Below, one piece after another: positions 1 to 5,167 of a stretch of DNA of 7,403 bases (position 1 is the stretch's first letter; each line of letters starts with the position of its first letter). Both the position numbers and the translations under genes were made by a program. The notes under the pieces were generated by a model. It searched no databases. It saw only the letters and a program-made list of their open reading frames with translations, and had not been told where the DNA came from. Source of the stretch: Magnetococcales bacterium (GTDB lineage: Bacteria; Pseudomonadota; Magnetococcia; Magnetococcales; JADGCH01); assembly GCA_015228995.1 (NCBI GenBank), contig JADGCM010000083.1, forward strand, positions 1-7,403. Direction: 5' to 3'.

Positions 1-60
1 ACTGCTCAGGCTGGTTGCCTAGTGTGAAAAACTCACAAACCGTGAAACTTCAGTAGCGGA

Positions 61-119
61 TTGACGGCCTATCAAAGCAAGATACTATATTTGACGGTGT
101 CCAATTTGCATATTATACA
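61..119 (+). promoter_or_regulatory. Tandem promoter-like boxes with no assigned gene
   Basis: Two sigma-70-like pairs can be drawn on the plus strand. The first is TTGACG (61-66), a 17-nt spacer and TACTAT (84-89). The second is TTGACG (91-96), a 17-nt spacer and TATACA (114-119). On the minus strand a perfect TATAAT lies at 112-117, but I find no good -35 box for it. No gene follows on the plus strand before 454, and a transcript would run antisense to the tRNA. A small RNA, or a gene beyond the left edge read from the minus-strand box, would be needed to explain them. Sequence match only, so low certainty. Confidence 0.3.
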
Positions 120-130
120 CGACACCGTCA
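92..130. repeat. Perfect 10-bp inverted repeat, 19-nt spacer
   Basis: TGACGGTGTC (92-101) is matched exactly by its reverse complement GACACCGTCA (121-130). The AT-rich spacer (102-120) contains the -10-like boxes, and the left arm overlaps a TTGACG -35-like box. This suits a dimeric regulator binding two half-sites across a promoter. It could also be an RNA hairpin with a 19-nt loop, or the remains of a small mobile element. The half-site core TGACGG recurs at 62-67, outside the palindrome. Confidence 0.7.
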
Positions 131-273
131 GAAGCACCGACAAAAATTTGCGCTAGTATGGCACAAATAGAGTCAAATGGAGACAGGCTCGGAAGGCATT
201 TTGAGGTTTTTTGTGGAATTTCAGCGGTTTATAAGACGGTACGAGACAGAAAAAAGGCGCAAAAATAGTGGGG

Positions 274-349
<76 letters not shown>

Positions 350-381
350 ACGGAAAGTCATTTGAAGCAAAACGAGTGGCC

Positions 382-410
382 ATTCTAGCCAATTCACTGA
401 TCAATGGCAA
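382..410 (-). promoter_or_regulatory. Sigma-70 promoter of tRNA-Ala
   Basis: On the minus strand TTGCCA (-35, 405-410) and TAGAAT (-10, 382-387) are separated by exactly 17 nt, about 30 nt upstream of the tRNA 5' end. The bases just after the -10 box read GGCCAC. Such a GC-rich discriminator is typical of stable-RNA promoters under stringent (ppGpp/DksA) control, so growth-rate control of this tRNA is a reasonable inference. Confidence 0.75.
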
Positions 411-453
411 GGGAAAAGGTGTTTTTGATGTCGCTTGACAAGGAGATCACGAT

Positions 454-2415
454 ATGAGCGGCTTCGGTGCCCGCGAGCGTTTTTGGGGCCTAACACTGGC
501 CGGTATGGTGATGTTGTGGGGCCTGACGCGACTGATGTTGATTGGATGGGTCGGCTTTGCTGGTCCGTCCGTCTCAATTGGGGAAAGTTTATTAGCCCTG
601 CTAAGTGGCTTGCCGCTCGATTTAGCTGTCGCGGTCGTTTTTAGCAGCCCTTTTTTGCTAGCGTTGTTGGGGGGGCGTTGGTTGTGGCGGCGGCGGTTGG
701 GACGTTGGTTGGGCCATGGGATCATGATCCTGACTTGGTCGGCGCTGTTGTTTAATATTGTAGCTACCTTGTTTTTTTGGAATGAATTTGACTCTCTGTT
801 TAATGGTATAGCCGTTAATTATCTGATTTTTCCGCGTGAGGTTATTGGCAATCTCCAAGAGAGCTTTAATTTATTTTTATGGCTGCCATTCTTTGTGCTA
901 GGGGGATGGGTGGGGTGGTGGCTGACGCGGTCGCTAGCACGAGCAGCGCTGGCCAGTGCTGGACTGCCACAGCAGTCGAATCGGCGATTGTGGGGCCTAT
1001 TGTTAGGGGCATGGTTGCTTGCTGGGCCGGTGTTATATCTGTGGCCATTTGAGGTTAGCAGCGACCGACGCCTCAATCAGATCGCTGGGAATAGCCTCCA
1101 CTCCTTGTTTTACGCCTTTTTGACCAATGATACCGAGTACGATGGCCTTTATCTGACGATGGACGAGGGGGAGGCGGCGGCGGTGACGCGTTCGCGTGTG
1201 GCGCAGGCGCATACCCGTTGGATCGACCGGCCGGGGCCGGCTACTTTATGGCGTCATATGAGCTATGAGGGTCCACTGAAAAAGCTGCACATCGTGTTGG
1301 TTATTGAAGAGTCATTTGGTAGTGCTTACTTGGATGGTCTCGACAACCAACGCCCCTGGCCGATTTCGCCTGATTTGGCCCGTCTAGCCAGTCAAGGGGC
1401 GTTATTCACCAATATCCATGCGACGGGTGACCGCACCGTGCGGGGGCTAGAGGCCTTGCTGACCTCGTTTGCCCCTATCCCGGGGGTGTCTACGGCACGG
1501 CGAGCTGGGTCACGGGGAATGAATTCACTGCCGCTACTGCTGCATCAACTGGGCTATCGTTCGGCCTTTCTTTATGGCGGGCGGGCCGTGTTTGATAATA
1601 TGGGTACTTTTTGGCGTTCCATTGGCTTTGACGCGGTGTGGGATCAGGGCGACATTGCTCAGCCCGGTTTTACCACGGTGTGGGGAGTGGCTGATGAGTT
1701 TTTGTTTACCGAGGCGCTGCAACGGCTTGACGAGGGGGCTCGTTCTGATCAGCCTTTTTTTCTCGGCCTATTGACGGTTTCCAATCACCGCCCTTATCGT
1801 TTTCCCGAAGATCATGTCTCTTGGGATAATCGTAAAACCAATCGGGAGAATGCGGCCAGCTACGCGGCCTGGGCTTTCGCTGATTTTGTCGAACGAGCCC
1901 GATCTCATGCTTGGTTTGACGACACCGTATTCGTTTTTATTGGTGACCACGGCCCACGTGTGATTGGTGCGGCCCAAGTACCGATTGAGGGATTCAGGGT
2001 GCCGTTGATTTTTTACAGTCCCAAGCACATTACGCCTCAACGCCACGACGTGATTGGTTCCAGTATGGATGTAGCGCCAACTCTGTTGGGTTTGCTCAAT
2101 GTTTCCCATGATACTCCTTTTTTTGGTGTCGATTTGCGTCGGGTAGCGACGGGGGAGGGGCGTTTTGTCATGGCGCACAATTACTCCATCGCTTATGGCC
2201 GCAATGGCTTGGTGACCGTATTGGATCCCGCTAAGCGAATACGCGGTTATCGGTTGCCGACTGGTCAACCAGGATGGGCACCGCTGGTAGCGACGCCAAC
2301 GGCTGATGCGGAGGTGACGCGGGAGGCGGTGGCATTGACCCAGTTGGCCCATCGACTGTTTTATGCCAGACGCTATCACGAACTGGGAGCCGTTGACGAA
2401 ACTGGGCTGCGATGA
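454..2415 (+). CDS. LTA synthase/OpgB-like sulfatase-fold membrane phosphotransferase
   Basis: A 653-residue inner-membrane protein with about five hydrophobic helices (near residues 11-36, 44-74, 86-108, 140-158, 180-197), followed by a periplasmic alkaline-phosphatase/sulfatase-fold domain (about 278-590). Conserved metal and catalytic residues are visible: Glu285 in VIEES, Thr328 in GDRTVRG as nucleophile, His445 in SNHRPY and Asp498-His499 in GDHGP. The Thr nucleophile marks the LtaS/OpgB phospholipid head-group transferases rather than Cys/Ser sulfatases. By family it should move a phosphoglycerol (or related) group from a membrane phospholipid to a periplasmic glycan or lipid, leaving diacylglycerol; the acceptor cannot be read from sequence. 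AGGAGA lies 7 nt before the ATG. It heads a three-gene operon and its stop overlaps the next start (ATGA). I see no convincing plus-strand promoter in 350-453. A G7 run occurs at 669-675. Confidence 0.9.
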   Translation: MSGFGARERFWGLTLAGMVMLWGLTRLMLIGWVGFAGPSVSIGESLLALLSGLPLDLAVAVVFSSPFLLALLGGRWLWRRRLGRWLGHGIMILTWSALLFNIVATLFFWNEFDSLFNGIAVNYLIFPREVIGNLQESFNLFLWLPFFVLGGWVGWWLTRSLARAALASAGLPQQSNRRLWGLLLGAWLLAGPVLYLWPFEVSSDRRLNQIAGNSLHSLFYAFLTNDTEYDGLYLTMDEGEAAAVTRSRVAQAHTRWIDRPGPATLWRHMSYEGPLKKLHIVLVIEESFGSAYLDGLDNQRPWPISPDLARLASQGALFTNIHATGDRTVRGLEALLTSFAPIPGVSTARRAGSRGMNSLPLLLHQLGYRSAFLYGGRAVFDNMGTFWRSIGFDAVWDQGDIAQPGFTTVWGVADEFLFTEALQRLDEGARSDQPFFLGLLTVSNHRPYRFPEDHVSWDNRKTNRENAASYAAWAFADFVERARSHAWFDDTVFVFIGDHGPRVIGAAQVPIEGFRVPLIFYSPKHITPQRHDVIGSSMDVAPTLLGLLNVSHDTPFFGVDLRRVATGEGRFVMAHNYSIAYGRNGLVTVLDPAKRIRGYRLPTGQPGWAPLVATPTADAEVTREAVALTQLAHRLFYARRYHELGAVDETGLR

Positions 2416-3083
2416 GAGGGGCGGTTATCGCGTCGCTTGGCGCATTAATCATAACGCTGTTACTGGCCCATTATACCGAAATTGATTTATGGGTGCAGGA
2501 GCTATTTTATCTACGTGATGCTGGGCGCTGGTGGGTGGATGGTAGTGATCCTTTGTTGCGGCAGCTGTTTTACACCGGGCCAAAGGGGATATTGATTGCC
2601 GTGGCAGTGGTATTGATTGGGGTGGTGTTGGCCTCGTGGTGGCGGCGGTTATCGCGCCGCTGGTTGCGGCCATCCCTGTATATGGTACTCTGCTTGGCTC
2701 TGATCCCGGCCGTTGTCAGCGGACTGAAAGCGGTGACCAACAAGCCTTGCCCGTCGCAGCTGACACTCTATTCAGCGAACGGGCAGGGACAGCTGCCCTA
2801 TCGGCATCTATTCGAGCCAGCGGCGGCAACGGAGCGGGGGCGTTGCTTCCCCGCGGGGCATGCCTCCGGCGGTTTTTCTCTGCTCGGCTTGGCCTTCTTG
2901 GGGCGACAGCGCTGGCAGCGCTGGGCGGGAGCCTCGGTTGGACTGGCGGCCGGTTGGGTCATGGGGTTGTACCAGATGATGAAAGGGGCCCATTTTCTAT
3001 CTCATACTGTGGTGACCCTCTGTATCGCTTGGCTGATGGCAGTGGGACTGGCCCGTTTGGTGCTGAAGACGGGCTCAAAATAG
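2412..3083 (+). CDS. PAP2-family membrane phosphatase (CP variant)
   Basis: A 223-residue protein with hydrophobic helices near 4-20, 59-76, 88-105, 153-163, 172-186 and 200-218. PAP2 motifs are recognisable but divergent. Motif 1 (K-x6-RP in the classic form) is K106 to C113-P114, with Cys in place of Arg. Motif 2 is FPAGHAS with catalytic His150. Motif 3 is GAHFLSH with His198 as likely nucleophile; the usual SR before it and Asp after it are not kept. From memory, the KxxTNxxCP and GxHFxSH forms define a proteobacterial subfamily, so they are not signs of decay. Family members remove phosphate from lipid phosphates, or transfer it, on the periplasmic side (phosphatidate, PG-phosphate, undecaprenyl-PP, lipid A). 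The substrate here is unknown. Its start overlaps the sulfatase-fold gene's stop by 4 nt, implying translational coupling and a joint role in lipid head-group metabolism. Confidence 0.88.
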   Translation: MRGAVIASLGALIITLLLAHYTEIDLWVQELFYLRDAGRWWVDGSDPLLRQLFYTGPKGILIAVAVVLIGVVLASWWRRLSRRWLRPSLYMVLCLALIPAVVSGLKAVTNKPCPSQLTLYSANGQGQLPYRHLFEPAAATERGRCFPAGHASGGFSLLGLAFLGRQRWQRWAGASVGLAAGWVMGLYQMMKGAHFLSHTVVTLCIAWLMAVGLARLVLKTGSK

Positions 3084-3092
3084 GGGACTACT

Positions 3093-3434
3093 GTGACACC
3101 GACCATTACCACACTCATTTTATTGGCATGTTCCAATGTTTTTATGACCTTCGCTTGGTATGCCCACCTGAAACATCTCAACGAACGGGCCTGGTACGTG
3201 GCCGCCCTCGCCAGTTGGGGGGTGGCCTTATTCGAATACCTATTGCAAGTGCCAGCCAACCGTATCGGGTTTACCGTATTTTCCCTACCGCAACTCAAGA
3301 TCATCCAAGAGTCGATTACGCTGTTGGTTTTTGTGCCGTTCGTTGTTTTTTATATGGGGCAACCCCTCAAATTGGATTATCTATGGGCCGCCTTTTGTAT
3401 TCTTGGGGCTGTCTATTTTATTTTTCGTTCGTGA
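3093..3434 (+). CDS. DUF486 family (DMT-like) small membrane protein
   Basis: A 113-residue protein with four predicted helices (about 4-22, 33-51, 67-87, 94-112), matching the size and layout of DUF486, a family related to drug/metabolite transporters. Family-like stretches include SNVFMTFAWYAHLK (14-27), FEYLLQVPANRIG (47-59), FSLPQLKIIQE (63-73) and PLKLDYLWA (91-99). No function is established that I know of; transport by analogy with small multidrug-resistance proteins is only a guess. The start is GTG at 3093, chosen because AGGGGA (3082-3087), which overlaps the stop codon of the PAP2 gene, lies 5 nt upstream. Only 9 nt separate it from that gene, so it is the last gene of the operon. 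Confidence 0.9.
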   Translation: MTPTITTLILLACSNVFMTFAWYAHLKHLNERAWYVAALASWGVALFEYLLQVPANRIGFTVFSLPQLKIIQESITLLVFVPFVVFYMGQPLKLDYLWAAFCILGAVYFIFRS

Positions 3435-3455
3435 CCGCCTCAAACAGGCTTCCAA

Positions 3456-3491
3456 CTCACCCTCTCCCCTTGTGAGAGAGGGTAGGGTGAG
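3456..3491. repeat. CCCTCTCC/GGGTGAGG-type inverted repeat between convergent operons
   Basis: CTCACCC (3456-3462) pairs with GGGTGAG (3485-3491), and ACCCTCTC (3459-3466) pairs perfectly with GAGAGGGT (3476-3483), so two competing stems are possible. The type resembles REP-like palindromes scattered between genes in many gammaproteobacterial genomes (recalled, not searched). It sits in the 70-nt gap between two convergent gene ends. A stem here could slow polymerase or protect 3' ends in both directions, but neither side has a U-run, so it is not a textbook intrinsic terminator. Confidence 0.75.
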
Positions 3492-3504
3492 GGGTGCAAA
3501 AGCT

Positions 3505-3654
3505 CTAAAACATAGTATAGATAAACGGTGCCAGTACCGATCCTTCAGTGAGGAGGATGAGACCGGACAACACGGCCATGGCCAGTAAAATAGGCAATAA
3601 CCAGAATTTTTTGCGCGCTTTAAGAAAAGCCCATAACTCCGTTAAGAAAGACAT
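3505..3654 (-). CDS. 49-aa DUF5989-like membrane protein
   Basis: A short gene with a clear start: AGGGAG (3660-3665) lies 5 nt before the ATG at 3654, and TAG is at 3505-3507. The 49-residue product begins MSFLTELWAFLKARKKFW, continues as one hydrophobic helix (about 18-36) and ends in APFIYTMF. The amphipathic start with a basic RKKFW patch, single helix and xAPFIYTxF ending match my memory of the DUF5989 family, which has proteins of about 50 residues and unknown function. I recall them near SxtJ-type membrane proteins, carbamoyltransferases and SGNH hydrolases; none of those is visible here. It lies 14 nt after the Gph-like gene's stop and is the last gene of the minus-strand operon. The basic patch suggests the N terminus stays in the cytoplasm. 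Confidence 0.85.
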   Translation of the reverse strand: MSFLTELWAFLKARKKFWLLPILLAMAVLSGLILLTEGSVLAPFIYTMF

Positions 3655-3668
3655 TGTCGCTCCCTAAT

Positions 3669-4337
3669 TTAACAAGACCAGTCCAGAGGCAGTTGATCAA
3701 AACGGTCAATGACAACATCGGCTCCCAAGTCAGCGGCCGTGCCCTCGTGACAGTAACCATAAGAGACCACCACTACCCGGCAACCGGCAGCGCGGGCGGC
3801 GAGTACGTCGTTGATGGAATCGCCCACCATCAGGCTATTGTGGCACGTCGTCCCCAGTTGTTCCATGGCATAAAGCAGCTGATCGGGTGCCGGCTTGTTG
3901 TGTGGTAGGGTATCGCCGCCAATGACGAGAGAGAAAAAGTGACTCATTTGTAGTTGTGCCAACAGCTGCTGCGCCAGTGTGGTGGATTTGTTGGTCACCA
4001 CAGCTAATTGATCACCACGTTGCTGCAACCGGGTCAGGGTCTCCAACACTGTTGGAAATGGAGCTGAACCATCACAAATATGATCTTGGTAATAACCGAA
4101 GAACGACTTGACGGCTGCATCGAAAGTGGGATCATTTAAGGGAGGCGTTGCTTCTGGTCCCCACAGGCTGCGTGCGATCAGATCGCGTGCCCCACGACCA
4201 ACCAAGTGGCGCACCTGTGCCAGCGGGATTGGGGGGCGTCCCAGTTGACATAGGGCATGGTTCAAGGCCCCCGCTATATCCGGTGCCGAATCCACCAACG
4301 TACCATCTAGGTCGAACAAGAATGCGCGTGTTGTCAT
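3669..4337 (-). CDS. gph: Phosphoglycolate phosphatase-type HAD hydrolase
   Basis: A 222-residue HAD hydrolase with all four catalytic motifs: FDLDGTLVDS (Asp9 nucleophile, Asp11 general acid), VTNK (Thr115), Lys148 in HNKPAPDQ, and GDSIND (Asp173 and Asp177, which bind Mg2+). The helical cap lies at about 15-85. Length and the GDSxNDxxAAxAAGC signature match Gph, which turns 2-phosphoglycolate (from DNA repair or Rubisco oxygenation) into glycolate in the cytoplasm. The usual neighbours of gph (rpe, trp genes) are absent. In this operon it could act on a sugar phosphate instead, because specificity in this subgroup is hard to read from sequence. The ATG overlaps the glycosyltransferase stop as ATGA, and there is little Shine-Dalgarno sequence of its own, so it probably depends on translational coupling. 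Confidence 0.88.
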   Translation of the reverse strand: MTTRAFLFDLDGTLVDSAPDIAGALNHALCQLGRPPIPLAQVRHLVGRGARDLIARSLWGPEATPPLNDPTFDAAVKSFFGYYQDHICDGSAPFPTVLETLTRLQQRGDQLAVVTNKSTTLAQQLLAQLQMSHFFSLVIGGDTLPHNKPAPDQLLYAMEQLGTTCHNSLMVGDSINDVLAARAAGCRVVVVSYGYCHEGTAADLGADVVIDRFDQLPLDWSC

Positions 4338-5167
4338 CCGGAAAATCCATGCCGCTGTAAAATGCGTTCAATTCGTTCTGGTGGCCACTTCTTCTGGAAC
4401 AAAGCCTGATTACCGAGACGGCACCGATCATAGACCTGTTGATCCAAATGGGGCATAGAGGCATTATGGAAATGATAAAATTCGGCTTGTGGCTCGTACC
4501 AAAGCGAATAACCGGCCTCGCTGATACGCAACGACAGATCGCTGTCTTCCATATAAACCAAGTCATAATCTTCGTCGAAAAAACCCACTTGTTCGATCAC
4601 GGCTCGTCTCAGTAATAAGCCAGTGCCCATAACCGCTGGTAACGGCATAGCCCGATTGACCTCAGCAGCACGAGCGGGCAGATTAGGGAGATGGTAGACT
4701 GGTAGACCGTGGCGATCAAAACGGGCCCCACAGGTCTGTACCAGCCATTCAGTCGGAGGCCTGTTTTCGTCCGGTAGAATGATTTTGCCCTGTACCGCAG
4801 CACAGGAGGGGTCGCTGGCCAAGCGGAGCAGCAGCGGCGCTAGCCACGGTTTTAGCACAAACATGTCGGAATTGATCAGGGCAATGACCTCACCACGACT
4901 ATGGCGCAGGCCAATATTATTGGCGCGGCCAAAGCCCAAGTTGGTGGTGTTGCGCAGGATGGTTACGGCTGGCCGGTCAGCGATCTGGTCGTAACAAGCC
5001 GCCATTCCCGCTTCGGTTGAGCCATTATCGATCAAAATCAGCTCCCAAGGACAATTGGCCTGGTCGGTATGCTCAAACAGAGTATGGCATAAATGGCCGA
5101 CAAATTGGGGGTTGTTGAACACCGGTACCAAAATGGAAGTGAATGGCATGGGGGCAATGCTGGTCAC
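4334..5167 (-). CDS. GT2 family glycosyltransferase
   Basis: A 277-residue single-domain GT-A enzyme of family GT2, WbbL/rhamnosyltransferase-like. Visible motifs: an N-terminal Rossmann-like strand (SILVPVFNN), ILIDNGST (Asp47, nucleotide binding), NLGFGRANNIG (76-86), INSD (Asp101, the metal-binding DxD position) and GTGLLLRR (181-188). VYMEDSDLSLR (204-214) follows, with an acidic group at 207-210 that includes the likely catalytic base. There are no membrane helices, so it acts in the cytoplasm or at the inner membrane face, adding a sugar from an NDP-sugar to a glycan or lipid. Donor and acceptor are unknown. The GTG at 5167 overlaps the kinase stop (GTGA), with GGGGGA 5 nt upstream. An in-frame ATG at codon 7 is an alternative start that would lose nothing conserved. 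Confidence 0.9.
   Translation of the reverse strand: MTSIAPMPFTSILVPVFNNPQFVGHLCHTLFEHTDQANCPWELILIDNGSTEAGMAACYDQIADRPAVTILRNTTNLGFGRANNIGLRHSRGEVIALINSDMFVLKPWLAPLLLRLASDPSCAAVQGKIILPDENRPPTEWLVQTCGARFDRHGLPVYHLPNLPARAAEVNRAMPLPAVMGTGLLLRRAVIEQVGFFDEDYDLVYMEDSDLSLRISEAGYSLWYEPQAEFYHFHNASMPHLDQQVYDRCRLGNQALFQKKWPPERIERILQRHGFSG

Larger units (their letters stand above)
1..273. other. Non-coding stretch beyond the 3' end of tRNA-Ala
   Basis: I find no reading frame here with a credible start, ribosome binding site or protein-like composition. The stretch looks more AT-rich than the genes to its right. It holds a perfect inverted repeat at 92-130, two direct copies of TTGACGG exactly 30 bp apart (61 and 91), and an inverted CCGTCA at 125-130. 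Close to the tRNA are two A-runs (250-255 and 261-265). They read as U-runs in the tRNA transcript and may help end it, although I see no stable hairpin before them. The 3' flank of a tRNA is a common integration site for mobile elements, but no copy of the tRNA 3' end is repeated in this stretch. Confidence 0.5.

Noticed and set aside
1..273. Integrated element or attachment site downstream of the tRNA 3' end
   Set aside because: There is no repeat of the tRNA 3' end, no integrase and no terminal repeat pair. The palindrome alone does not show integration.
435..440. Perfect TTGACA just before the sulfatase-fold gene
   Set aside because: A -10 box at the right distance would fall inside the coding sequence near 458-463, where the bases are GCGGCT. 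It is most likely chance.
669..675. G7 run near the 5' end of the sulfatase-fold gene as a phase-variation switch
   Set aside because: Seven G is at the low end for slippage, it encodes an ordinary Gly-Gly, and the surrounding sequence is generally G-rich. There is no supporting evidence.
1768..2379. 203-codon minus-strand open frame antisense to the sulfatase domain
   Set aside because: It lies wholly opposite conserved catalytic sequence, has no ribosome binding site or family motif, and looks like an antisense shadow.
454..2415. Reading the first gene as a true sulfatase activated by the FGE-like domain of the kinase
   Set aside because: The nucleophile position is Thr328 in an LtaS-like motif with no C/S-x-P-x-R sulfatase signature, and the FGE-like domain lacks one key cysteine.
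2636..3475. 279-codon plus-strand open frame overlapping the PAP2 and DUF486 genes
   Set aside because: The PAP2 and DUF486 frames carry clear family motifs and ribosome binding sites. This frame has low-quality, Gly/Arg-rich sequence and is a shadow in GC-rich DNA.
3669..4337. MupP (N-acetylmuramate 6-phosphate phosphatase) instead of Gph
   Set aside because: The motif IV region (GDSINDVLAARAAGC) follows the Gph pattern rather than the MupP form I remember. Substrate specificity still stays open.
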